64,000 nucleotides of DNA from positions 664,519-728,518 of the forward strand of contig NZ_MRST01000027.1 of the NCBI RefSeq assembly GCF_001902145.1, given 5' to 3'. Positions 44,520-52,158 of the stretch are shown piece by piece. Origin of the DNA: Pseudomonas fluorescens (GTDB lineage: Bacteria > Pseudomonadota > Gammaproteobacteria > Pseudomonadales > Pseudomonadaceae). Every line of letters starts with the position of its first letter. The first letter of the stretch is position 1. Below the pieces are notes generated by a model. That model ran no database searches and was not told where the DNA came from. It worked only from the letters and a program-made list of their open reading frames with translations. Both the position numbers and the translations under genes were made by a program.

Positions 44520-45272
44520 TCAGCCGGCGACGAGTTGCCGCGCCGCGCCAATGCGCCAGCGGGCCAGGTGCTCGTCGGCATAGCGACGCACGCAGCGCAG
44601 CACGGCGCTTTCGTGCTGCACGAGGAAGAAGTGGTGGCCGTCAAACATGTCCAGGGAGAACCCACTGGCGGCGTCGAGCTGCCAGTCGAGCAACTGGTCG
44701 GCACGCACGCTGTCTTGCTTGCCACCCAACACATGGATCGGCAGCGCCAGGGGCTGGCGCTCGCCATAGGTGAAACTGCCGCACAGCAGGAAATCAGCGC
44801 GCAGGATCGGCAACATCAGTTGCATCAGCTCGGGGTTGGCCAGGGCTTCTTCGGCGGTGCCCTGCAATTCGCGCAGGCGGGCGATGAGTTGGGCATCGGT
44901 TTTTTCGACGGCGTACTCGCTCACATCACGACGCGCCGGGCCAGCCGTGCCGGACGCGAACAACGCCAGGGGCGCAGGCAGATTGCGTGCGCTCAAGGCG
45001 TGAGCCAATTCAAACGCCAACAGCCCGCCAAGGCTGTGGCCGAACAAGGCATAGGGGCCATCGAGATCACGGCTGATTTCTTCAGCAAGCTGCGCGGCCA
45101 AGGCCTTGATATCGCGCTGCAACGGCTCGTCCATGCGCATGCCGCGTCCCGGCAATTCCAGCGGGCACACTTGCAGCCAGTCCGGCAGAACCCGGCGCCA
45201 GCGAGCGTAGACCGAGGCGCTGGCGCCTGAGTGGGGCAGGCAAAACAGGCGCAGCCGCAGGGACGTACTCAT
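44520..45272 (-). CDS. pvdG: Type II thioesterase PvdG
   Basis: A 250-aa external thioesterase that probably clears mis-loaded carriers of the pyoverdine synthetases. Alpha/beta hydrolase triad: nucleophile S80 in FGHSLGG, Asp near 196 in GGKQDSVRADQ, and His near 223 in DGHHFFL; FCLPHSGASASVY near the N-terminus is the family's first block. It is upstream of pvdL on the same strand and surely cotranscribed. Its ATG overlaps the stop of a 17-codon upstream ORF (ATGA), pointing to translational coupling. A PvdS-type box is at 45384-45407. Confidence 0.95.
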   Translation of the reverse strand: MSTSLRLRLFCLPHSGASASVYARWRRVLPDWLQVCPLELPGRGMRMDEPLQRDIKALAAQLAEEISRDLDGPYALFGHSLGGLLAFELAHALSARNLPAPLALFASGTAGPARRDVSEYAVEKTDAQLIARLRELQGTAEEALANPELMQLMLPILRADFLLCGSFTYGERQPLALPIHVLGGKQDSVRADQLLDWQLDAASGFSLDMFDGHHFFLVQHESAVLRCVRRYADEHLARWRIGAARQLVAG

Positions 45273-45322
45273 CCCGCGAGGACTCCGAACTGAAACACGC
45301 TCAATGCACGATAAAAACCCAT
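45269..45322 (-). CDS. 17-codon upstream ORF coupled to pvdG
   Basis: ATG at 45322 follows a strong AGGAGG five bases upstream and encodes MGFYRALSVFQFGVLAG, whose TGA overlaps the pvdG ATG. The pvdG start has only a weak GGAG 11 bases away, so ribosomes finishing the short ORF probably re-initiate at pvdG. The ORF lies inside the predicted leader downstream of the PvdS box. Whether the peptide itself has a function is unknown. Confidence 0.6.
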   Translation of the reverse strand: MGFYRALSVFQFGVLAG

Positions 45323-45383
45323 CTGGTCCTCCTGCGGGTGCTGATCCTTGGCCGTTGTACTAACGAACCTGTCACCCATGAGA

Positions 45384-45407
45384 ACGGACGGAGCCTGCAA
45401 ATAATTA
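45384..45407 (-). promoter_or_regulatory. PvdS iron-starvation box of pvdG-pvdL
   Basis: TAATT, 16 bases, CGT on the minus strand, with the same single deviation from TAAAT-N16-CGT as the box before the mbtH-like gene. It would place the transcript start near 45374, about 50 bases before the short upstream ORF. Confidence 0.65.
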
Positions 45408-45475
45408 GTCGCCGGGGGCGAGCGAGACGTGGTTCACACCTTCGCCCAAGGCATAAGATTAGTTCGCCTTCTCAT

Positions 45476-45504
45476 TTGACAATCATTATCATTAAGCATA
45501 ATTT
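45476..45504 (+). promoter_or_regulatory. pvdS promoter with Fur box
   Basis: TTGACA (45476-45481), 17 bases and TAATTT (45499-45504) form a sigma-70-type promoter. The overlapping GACAATCATTATCATTAAG (45478-45496) matches the 19-bp Fur consensus at 15 positions in the reverse orientation, so iron-loaded Fur should block pvdS. Confidence 0.8.
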
Positions 45505-45573
45505 GTTGCCCGATGTGTAGGAGGCCTCAGCAGGGAAGCCCTCCCCTAACCTATTCGCAGCAAGGTGATTTCC

Positions 45574-46125
45574 ATGACGGAACAAGTATCCACAGGCAGG
45601 TGCGATTCACCCCTTCTCCAGGCGTTCGTCGACAATCGACTGATTCTGGTGAAGATCGCGGCCCGTATCACCGGGTGCCGCTCCCGCGCCGAAGACGTGG
45701 TGCAGGACGCCTACTTCCGGCTGCAGTCGGCGCCGACCATCACCTCATCGTTCAAGGCCCAACTGAGTTATCTGTTCCAGATCGTGCGCAACCTGGCGAT
45801 CGATCATTACCGCAAGCAGGCCCTGGAGCTCAAATACTCCGGGACCGAGGAGGAAGGCTTGAATGTGGTTATTCACGGCGCTTCACCGGAAACCTCCCAC
45901 ATCAATTTCAACACCCTGGAAAACATCGCCGACGCCCTGACGCAACTGCCCCAGCGCACCCGTTACGCGTTCGAGATGTACCGCCTGCATGGCGTGCCGC
46001 AAAAAGACATTGCCAAGGAGCTTGGGGTGTCTCCGACCTTGGTGAACTTCATGATTCGCGATGCGCTGGTGCACTGCCGCAAGGTGTCGGGCAGTCATAG
46101 CGATACGTTTGCGCGGCGGATTTGA
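45574..46125 (+). CDS. pvdS: Pyoverdine ECF sigma factor PvdS
   Basis: A 183-aa extracytoplasmic-function sigma factor directing transcription of pyoverdine genes under iron limitation. Sigma region 2 covers about 15-85 (GCRSRAEDVVQDAYFRL, LFQIVRNLAIDHYRKQ) and region 4 about 115-175 (LPQRTRYAFEMYRLHG, QKDIAKELGVSPTLVNFMIRDAL). The ATG at 45574 is preceded by AAGGTGA; a GTG nine bases upstream lies within that ribosome site and is unlikely. Divergent from pvdG-pvdL. Expression is under the Fur-box promoter, and activity is usually restrained by the anti-sigma factor FpvR, which is not in this window. Confidence 0.95.
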   Translation: MTEQVSTGRCDSPLLQAFVDNRLILVKIAARITGCRSRAEDVVQDAYFRLQSAPTITSSFKAQLSYLFQIVRNLAIDHYRKQALELKYSGTEEEGLNVVIHGASPETSHINFNTLENIADALTQLPQRTRYAFEMYRLHGVPQKDIAKELGVSPTLVNFMIRDALVHCRKVSGSHSDTFARRI

Positions 46126-46135
46126 ATATCCCTCT

Positions 46136-46165
46136 GATCGTTCCCCCTCAAGGGAACGATCGATT
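46136..46165. terminator. Hairpin between convergent pvdS and the 46.2-kb gene
   Basis: GATCGTTCCC and GGGAACGATC form a perfect 10-bp stem with a six-base loop, starting 10 bases after the pvdS stop. The T run is short, so termination strength is uncertain. Confidence 0.6.
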
Positions 46166-46206
46166 TCAAGATTTTGAGTAAAGAAAGGCAGCGAACGCAT
46201 TTATTT

Positions 46207-47421
46207 TCAGGGTTTGATCCACATACTGAAAAAGTCCAAAAAACTATAGTCACGAGCGTGCACAACCATAGTCTTGATCCCCGCCGCGGAACTGAAATCG
46301 GCCCAGACATTCGACCAGCCTGTCAGCTCCAGATCATCAATCAATTTGCCTTGCTCATCGTATAATTCGCAACGCAGGTAAAAGTGAACCCACGTGATCG
46401 CGAACTTCAAACGGGTCAATGGGTTGGCAAACGTAATTTTCATCTGTTGTTGATCAACATCAGAATGAATATTTCTACACAGAGCGATAGATTGCCCAAA
46501 GCGCATGCCAGGTAGAATATTCTGATACCCGTCAATCCCGGCCTGCCCATTAGAGTTCGGCAATAAATCAATCGTCAACGAGTTAACGGTTACTTGGCCG
46601 CCGGCCGTAATCAACTGATGTGGCGCCGCTTCGAAGTCCTCTGTTTCAAGACGCAATTGCTCAATCTGGCGAATCTGATAGATATAACGACGCAACTCCG
46701 TAGCCGAGTTTTTATCAGGCTTCCTCTTATAGTTCAGATAACAGACATAGGTAAGCCCAGAATAGTCCTGAAACAAATGTAGGAAGTCCCGATCAATAAT
46801 CTCCGTTATTCCCGAAACCGCTTCCTCAGCTGTCAACGACCGCCCTTGAATCAGATGATATAGGATCGGTTTTCCGTCGACATCCAAACCTTCAATATCC
46901 ACCCATATGAGCATCCCTTCCTCGGCATAGGGCGGAACGCCCATAGTGACTCGAACAGGACCACGAATTTCCCTGAGATCCAATACATTCTCTTTGGCCT
47001 GGGGCATGAACGGTAGAGGTAGATCTTTATCGAGCAGGCGCTGAATCCTAAGTTTCAGCGTCAAAGAGGTCACACTTATCTTCCCGCTGGTCACGGTGTA
47101 GGTAATATAAACATCTGAGTCGATACGTGGACCTATAATATCTTCAGTGAGGAAAAAGTGAACATAACCCTTGGCACTATCACCCCACAGGGGAGGTAGA
47201 ACAACATCGTTCAAGCCTTCCGCAGCGATCGTCACCGTGATTTCATGGCCATCCTCCATGTCGGGGTATTTAACTTCAAGCGTAAACCTCCAAGGGCTTA
47301 CCCCCACAGCAGGAATGGGATACAACTGAACGCCACCAATCGCTTCAAGTACTGTGGGCGCTGGCGGCTCTGAATTAAATTTGCAAATACTATTATTTGA
47401 AATAACCGAAGTAGAACTCAT
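46207..47421 (-). CDS. Unrecognised 404-aa protein of a lower-GC island (protein A)
   Basis: The product is not recognised. ATG 47421 (MSSTSVISNNS) is chosen because GGGAG lies eight bases upstream; a longer version to 47466 lacks this. No signal peptide or membrane segment is evident. Residues about 30-145 look like beta-rich modules (WRFTLEVKYPDMEDGHEITVTI, VYITYTVTSGKISVTSLTLKLRI), as in the Ig-like surface proteins of Pseudomonas. The last 144 residues (about 261-404, from EDFEAAPHQ to the end) are paralogous to the interrupted gene at 48094-48585. Base composition is visibly more AT-rich than the neighbours, which suggests transfer. It faces pvdS and shares no operon. Confidence 0.75.
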   Translation of the reverse strand: MSSTSVISNNSICKFNSEPPAPTVLEAIGGVQLYPIPAVGVSPWRFTLEVKYPDMEDGHEITVTIAAEGLNDVVLPPLWGDSAKGYVHFFLTEDIIGPRIDSDVYITYTVTSGKISVTSLTLKLRIQRLLDKDLPLPFMPQAKENVLDLREIRGPVRVTMGVPPYAEEGMLIWVDIEGLDVDGKPILYHLIQGRSLTAEEAVSGITEIIDRDFLHLFQDYSGLTYVCYLNYKRKPDKNSATELRRYIYQIRQIEQLRLETEDFEAAPHQLITAGGQVTVNSLTIDLLPNSNGQAGIDGYQNILPGMRFGQSIALCRNIHSDVDQQQMKITFANPLTRLKFAITWVHFYLRCELYDEQGKLIDDLELTGWSNVWADFSSAAGIKTMVVHARDYSFLDFFSMWIKP

Positions 47422-47654
47422 GTCATTGTCTCCCGCTGTTGAGAAGTTAAATCCGACAACAGACAAAGAGCTTGAGCTGAGCGCAGATGATTATCTACTG
47501 TCAGATCTGACAGTACTTCGACAATCCCGACAAACGGTAATAGCCACCCTGAAGCGGCATGAATCCCCTTCGTCGATGTAACACGCTGGCAGTGTGGCGT
47601 GAGAGGAGTGACAGCGCAGGATGCGCCAGAACGCGTGAAAACCTTAGCGCTTGG

Positions 47655-47911
47655 GCATCACATCAATGCGATACGGCTCGAAAATCTTCAACATCTGGCC
47701 ATTATCACGCAGCCCCTTGAGCAACCCGGCAAACGCCGGCCCGGTGATCGGGCCTTGGGCCGTAGAAGCGCGTAATGGTGATACACCTGGTCAATGCGCT
47801 CCGACACCAGGAATTACCGCGCCATGTCCGCGTTGCGCACCATGAAGTCACTCAGGTACGAGCGGGGTGACCCGCACGATATCCACATACCTAGCAGGTT
47901 GCTGTCATCGC
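47655..47911 (-). pseudogene. Decayed 3' fragment of the solute-binding-protein gene
   Basis: This stretch is closely similar to 48724-48990, the 3' third of the intact gene at 48713-49501, in the same orientation. It has lost one G in GATCGGGCC (GATCGGGGCC in the intact gene), gained a G in GAGCGGGGTG, and lost about ten bases near its end, so the frame is broken. It marks a partial duplication that now brackets the interrupted gene at 48094. Confidence 0.85.
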
Positions 47912-48093
47912 GACTTCGAATCGCCCAGACAAACGGTAAGCTCTGCTCTCAGCCTGGGAGCCACTCGTCGGGCACCTGAAAAACCCGGTAATTCTAACAG
48001 TATCCGCCACAATTGATTTTGGTTTTACTCGCCAAGTCCCAAATGCCGCGCGAGCAAAATTTGGTCGTTAACCAATGAATGGAGCGTTGAACA

Positions 48094-48585
48094 ATGTCAA
48101 ATAAGACCACGAAAGATAACACTGATCTCAGCGAAGATTTCGATACTTTACCCCCCAAATAAATAAAAAAGGGGGAAGACATTATTGCGAAAAAACTAAT
48201 AATCAACTTCTTAGACGGATTTGGAAAAGCTGGAATCAAAAAATACAGCAACGTTCCTGGCATGCATGTTGGGAATGTTTTCGCACTGTGTATTGACCAG
48301 CATAACGTAGCGCATACGCAACATCTGAAATTTCACTTTGGCCAATACATTAATGATATAGAGTTCGCCCTCACCTGGTTGCACAAAAAAGCCACCATTG
48401 GCGCTTATGACAGAGATGACACCCTCTTGAATGAACAGGTATTTCTAGGTTCTGATGAGGCGGGCGGCAAATTAAACCATTGGGTAAAATTCACTAAACC
48501 TGAAGACAAAAACATGTTTTATATTAAAATATCGGTTAGCGACTATTGCTTTGTTGACTTCTTTAAAGCAACCCCCGCTTGGTAA
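48094..48585 (+). pseudogene. Half-length paralogue of protein A, interrupted by one in-frame TAA (gene B)
   Basis: The ATG at 48094 has GGAG nine bases upstream and opens MSNKTTKDNTDLSEDFDTLPPK, then TAA (48160-48162). The same frame continues to 48585 without another stop. The continuation aligns with protein A across its last 144 residues: EDFDTLPPK/EDFEAAPHQ before the stop, and LIINFLDGFGKAGIKKYSNV with LTIDLLPNSNGQAGIDGYQN after it, to DYCFVDFF/DYSFLDFF near the end. The stop aligns with a Leu of A, as if a TTA had become TAA. No good start follows the stop until an ATG at 48262 without a ribosome site. It may be a nonsense allele, a sequencing error or a separate short reading. AT-rich. 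Confidence 0.75.
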
Positions 48586-48712
48586 GAGTAGCGCCTCAAT
48601 TGATCAGTGAGCTTTTCAAGCCAGTTGTTCAGGTAGAACGATACCTTATCGTCGTACTGGCTGATGGCTTGTGAAGCTTTCGGGGGGCCTTAAGTAGCTC
48701 ATCGTAGATCCC

Positions 48713-49501
48713 TCAATACCCCGCCATCACATCGATTCGGTACGGCTCGAAAATCTTCAACATCTGGCCATTATCACGCAACCCCTTGAGCAACCCGGCA
48801 AACGCCGGCCCGGTGATCGGGGCCTTGGGCCGTAGAAGTGCGTAATGGTGATACACCTGGTCAATACGCTCCGACACCAAAAACTGCCCCGCCATGTCCG
48901 CGTTGCGCACCATGAAATCACTCAGGTACGAACGGGTAACCAGCGCAATATCCGCACGCCCACGAGCAACCATCAGCAGATTACTGTCATGGGAATAGGT
49001 CAACGTCGCGTTGAAACGCTCGGCCATGTTCTTGGGATCGGAATTGAAGTCAGCAAAGGCATAGTGATACCCGCTGAATACCGCCAGGCGCTTGCCGGTA
49101 AGGTCGGAAAAATAACTCTGGTCGCGCCCGGGCTGACGCTGAGCGACAAAAATCTCCGCATCTTCCAACCCCATATCAACACTGGTATGGGCAATATTCT
49201 GCCAACCCCAGGCCGGGTTTTCGAAGATGGCCATGTCGACCCGGCCTTGCTCGAAGTCACGAAAACGCCGGGGGATCGAGGTGGGCACCACCACAAACTG
49301 GTAGTCGGTTTGCGCAGCGTTCAACGCCTCGACCAATTGCGGCAGCAAACCGGAGTCGGCACCTTGTTCGGGGCGCACGGTGTAGGGCGGAAAATGCGCC
49401 GCGCCGATTCTCACCAACTGCGCGGCACCGGCCTGCGTCCACGCGGCGGTGCCCAGTGCCCATAAAGTCAGTCCTGCAGCCAGCCGCCATGGCGAAAACA
49501 T
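48713..49501 (-). CDS. Periplasmic amino-acid-type solute-binding protein (SBP_bac_3-like)
   Basis: A 262-aa exported protein. The signal peptide (MFSPWRLAAGLTLWALGTAAWTQAGA) favours the start at 49501 over a TTG 63 bases upstream. The mature part has the two-lobed family pattern: IGAAHFPPYTVRPEQGADSGLLPQLVEALN near the N-terminus, FEQGRVDMAIFENPAW near residue 95, and GRADIALVTRSYLSDFMV in the second lobe. No transporter permease or ATPase gene is adjacent, so it could be an orphan receptor or feed a distant transporter. Its 3' part is duplicated as a decayed fragment at 47655-47911. Confidence 0.82.
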   Translation of the reverse strand: MFSPWRLAAGLTLWALGTAAWTQAGAAQLVRIGAAHFPPYTVRPEQGADSGLLPQLVEALNAAQTDYQFVVVPTSIPRRFRDFEQGRVDMAIFENPAWGWQNIAHTSVDMGLEDAEIFVAQRQPGRDQSYFSDLTGKRLAVFSGYHYAFADFNSDPKNMAERFNATLTYSHDSNLLMVARGRADIALVTRSYLSDFMVRNADMAGQFLVSERIDQVYHHYALLRPKAPITGPAFAGLLKGLRDNGQMLKIFEPYRIDVMAGY

Positions 49502-49593
49502 CGAGGCACACACCGTTGAAGAGTTCAATGCCGATAAGCTAGGCGTTTTTACTGGGGGAGACAACTTTCGCCAGCAAATTAATAACTTGCGCC

Positions 49594-50217
49594 TCAGTCC
49601 GACTTCAGCACCATCAACAAGGCCTCTTCGGCCAGCTCTTCAAGGGTCAGGCTGCCTTGAGCGCGAAACCAGGTGGTGGTCCAGGACAAGGCGCCGGTGA
49701 GGAAGCGCCGGGTGATAAACACATCGCCCCGGATGTAGCCAGCGGCCTTGGCCTCGCCCAGCACCTGCAACCAGATCTGCTCATACACGTCACGCAGGGC
49801 CAGCACGTGCGCCTGGCCTTCGGCCGACAGCGAGCGCCATTCGTAGACCAGCACCGCCATGGCCTCGCCACTGCCACCCATGATCGACTGCAACTCGCAG
49901 CGGATCAGCGCCAGCACGCGTTCGCGCACCGTGCTCGCCTCCTCCAGTGAAGCGCGCATCATCGCGGTGTTGTAATGGATGGTTTCCTCCATCACCGCAC
50001 GCAATATCTCATCCTTGCTCTTGAAGTGATGAAAGATGCTGCCGGACTGGATGCCCACGGCGCTGGCCAGATCTCGCACGGTGGTGCGCTCGAACCCCTT
50101 GTTGCGAAACAGATGAGCCGCGGTTTGCAGCAACTTGCCGCGGGCGCTCTCGGGGTCCGTCAATTGGCCACCATCGACCATGGTGCGCATCACCCCCAGG
50201 GCTTTGTGCTCATCCAT
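49594..50217 (-). CDS. atuR: TetR-family repressor AtuR
   Basis: A 207-aa repressor. The N-terminal helix-turn-helix covers about 25-75 (RGKLLQTAAHLFRNKGFERTTVRDLASAVGIQSGSIFHHF), followed by the ligand-binding helical domain. The start MDEHKALG at 50217 follows GGAGA. It is divergent from atuA, and two long palindromes lie in between, as reported for AtuR of P. aeruginosa, which releases the operators when terpene catabolites are present. The symbol rests on that context. Confidence 0.9.
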   Translation of the reverse strand: MDEHKALGVMRTMVDGGQLTDPESARGKLLQTAAHLFRNKGFERTTVRDLASAVGIQSGSIFHHFKSKDEILRAVMEETIHYNTAMMRASLEEASTVRERVLALIRCELQSIMGGSGEAMAVLVYEWRSLSAEGQAHVLALRDVYEQIWLQVLGEAKAAGYIRGDVFITRRFLTGALSWTTTWFRAQGSLTLEELAEEALLMVLKSD

Positions 50218-50270
50218 GCTGCTCTCCTTCACGTCTGTCGTCTTGGCCGGCAATTTAGGCCGTGACTGCC

Positions 50271-50290
50271 ACCCAAGCAAGCGCTTGGGT
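50271..50290. promoter_or_regulatory. AtuR operator 1
   Basis: ACCCAAGCAAGCGCTTGGGT lies 54 bases before atuR. Its core CCAAGCAAGCGCTTGG is the exact reverse complement of the core of operator 2. Confidence 0.75.
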
Positions 50291-50314
50291 AAAACTTGTG
50301 TCTGGAGTTTACAA

Positions 50315-50332
50315 ACCAAGCGCTTGCTTGGT
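50315..50332. promoter_or_regulatory. AtuR operator 2
   Basis: ACCAAGCGCTTGCTTGGT lies 36 bases before atuA, 24 bases from operator 1 and inverted to it, so both promoters would be covered when both sites are filled. Confidence 0.75.
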
Positions 50333-50367
50333 AGTCTCGGCACCAGCCCTTGGAGGAAGGATTTCTC

Positions 50368-52146
50368 ATGAGTAAGACGGTACGTATCGGCTGCGCCAGC
50401 GCGTTCTGGGGCGACACCTGCACCGCCGCCGCCCAATTGGTGCAGGGCGGCGCCTTGGATTACCTGGTGTTCGACTACCTGGCGGAAGTCACGATGTCGA
50501 TCCTCGCCGGTGCCCGCCTGAAAGACCCCAAGGCCGGTTACGCCACGGATTTTGTCGAGGTGCTTACGCCGTTGCTGGCGGATATCCAGCGCCAGGGCAT
50601 CCGGGTGATCAGCAATGCCGGCGGTATCAACCCCCAGGCCTGCGCCGCCGCCCTGCAAGCGGCCTGCGACAACGCGCACATCCCGCTGAAAATCGCCGTG
50701 TTGCTCGGCGATGACCTGCACCCTCAACTCAAACACCTGTCGCCTGTCACCGATATGTTCAACGGCGCCCCCCTGCCGCCCCTGTGCGTGTCCGCCAATG
50801 CCTACCTCGGCGCACCGGGCATTGCCCAGGCGTTGGGGCTCGGCGCCGATATTGTCATCACCGGCCGGGTGGTCGACAGCGCCGTGGTCAGCGCGGCACT
50901 GGTGCACGAATTCAACTGGTCGTGGCAGGACTACGATCACCTGGCCCAGGCCGCCCTGGCCGGGCATATCATCGAATGCGGCGCCCAATGCACCGGCGGT
51001 AACTTCACCGACTGGCGTGACGTGCCCGACTACGAACACATCGGCTTCCCTATCGTCGAAGTCAGCGCCGACGGCCAGTTCACCGTCAACAAGGTCGAAG
51101 GCAGCGGCGGGCTGATCAGCGAACTCAGCGTGGCCGAACAACTGCTGTATGAAATCGGTGACCCGCGCGCCTATATGCTGCCGGATGTGATCTGCGATTT
51201 CAGCCAGGTCAAACTGCAGCAACAAGGCAAACACGCGGTGCGCCTGCACGGCGCCAAGGGCCTGCCACCCACCGACCAGTACAAGGTCAGCGCCACCTAC
51301 CCCGATGGCTTTCGCTGCACCGCCAGTTGCCTGCTCGCTGGCATCGACGCGGTGGCCAAGGCTGAGCGGGTCAGCCAGGCGCTCATCAACAAGACTTCGC
51401 AGCTGTTCAGCCAGCGCGGCTGGGCACCTTACACCGACGTCAATATCGAACTGCTCGGCAGCGAAGCCACCTACGGCGCCCACGCCCGGCGTGCGGATTG
51501 CCGTGAAGTGGTGGTGAAGCTGGCGGTGCGGCACCCGAGCAAGCAGGCGCTGGTGCTGTTCGCCCGCGAGATCGCCCAGGCGGCCACCGGCATGGCACCG
51601 GGGCTGACCGGCATTGTTGGCGGGCGGCCGACGGTGTATCCGCTGATCCGGCTGTTTTCGTTCCTGGTCGACAAATCACGGTGTAGCGTCGCCATCGAGT
51701 ACCAAGGCCAGCGTTATGCCGTTGAGCTGCCCGTCTTGACGCCACTGCTCGCGCCCGCTGCGCCCATCGAGCCGGCCAAGCCCCAGGGCCGTGCCGACGC
51801 CAGTGTGCCGCTGGTGAAACTCGCCGTGGCGCGCTCCGGTGACAAGGGCAACCACAGCAATATCGGCGTGATCGCCCGCCACCCGGACTACCTGCCGTGG
51901 ATCGCCGAAGCCCTGACCCCGGAGGTGATCGTCGACTGGATGGACCACGTGCTCGACCCGATCCATGGCCGCGTCGAACGCTGGTACTTGCCCGGCAGCC
52001 ACAGCCTCAACTTCCTGCTGGAAAACGCCCTGGGCGGCGGCGGCATCGCCAGTTTGCGCATCGACCCCCAAGGCAAAGCCTTCGCCCAGCAACTGCTGGA
52101 AATCCCCATCGCCGTACCCCAGCACATTGCCGATCAACTCACCTAA
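50368..52146 (+). CDS. atuA: Acyclic terpene utilisation protein AtuA (DUF1446)
   Basis: A 592-aa protein of the AtuA/DUF1446 family, needed for growth on citronellol and geraniol but of unclear biochemical role. Typical blocks are VRIGCASAFWGDTCTAAAQLV near the N-terminus, DYLVFDYLAEVTMSIL (about 36-50), VISNAGGINPQACAAAL (about 82-98) and DIVITGRVVDSAVV (about 165-178); the C-terminal part with LAVARSGDKGNHSNIGVIAR (about 485-505) is the AtuA-ferredoxin-like fold. ATG 50368 follows AGGAAGGA. First gene of the operon under AtuR control. Confidence 0.93.
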   Translation: MSKTVRIGCASAFWGDTCTAAAQLVQGGALDYLVFDYLAEVTMSILAGARLKDPKAGYATDFVEVLTPLLADIQRQGIRVISNAGGINPQACAAALQAACDNAHIPLKIAVLLGDDLHPQLKHLSPVTDMFNGAPLPPLCVSANAYLGAPGIAQALGLGADIVITGRVVDSAVVSAALVHEFNWSWQDYDHLAQAALAGHIIECGAQCTGGNFTDWRDVPDYEHIGFPIVEVSADGQFTVNKVEGSGGLISELSVAEQLLYEIGDPRAYMLPDVICDFSQVKLQQQGKHAVRLHGAKGLPPTDQYKVSATYPDGFRCTASCLLAGIDAVAKAERVSQALINKTSQLFSQRGWAPYTDVNIELLGSEATYGAHARRADCREVVVKLAVRHPSKQALVLFAREIAQAATGMAPGLTGIVGGRPTVYPLIRLFSFLVDKSRCSVAIEYQGQRYAVELPVLTPLLAPAAPIEPAKPQGRADASVPLVKLAVARSGDKGNHSNIGVIARHPDYLPWIAEALTPEVIVDWMDHVLDPIHGRVERWYLPGSHSLNFLLENALGGGGIASLRIDPQGKAFAQQLLEIPIAVPQHIADQLT

Positions 52147-52158
52147 GGGACCGTTGCC

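Noticed and set aside
46136..46165. A riboswitch or attenuator after pvdS
   Set aside because: It is a simple perfect stem-loop after the stop codon between convergent genes, explained well enough as a terminator or 3' stabiliser.
49594..51534. A 646-codon minus-strand frame covering atuR and part of atuA
   Set aside because: Only its C-terminal 207 codons form the TetR protein; the rest is antisense to atuA and crosses the operator region.
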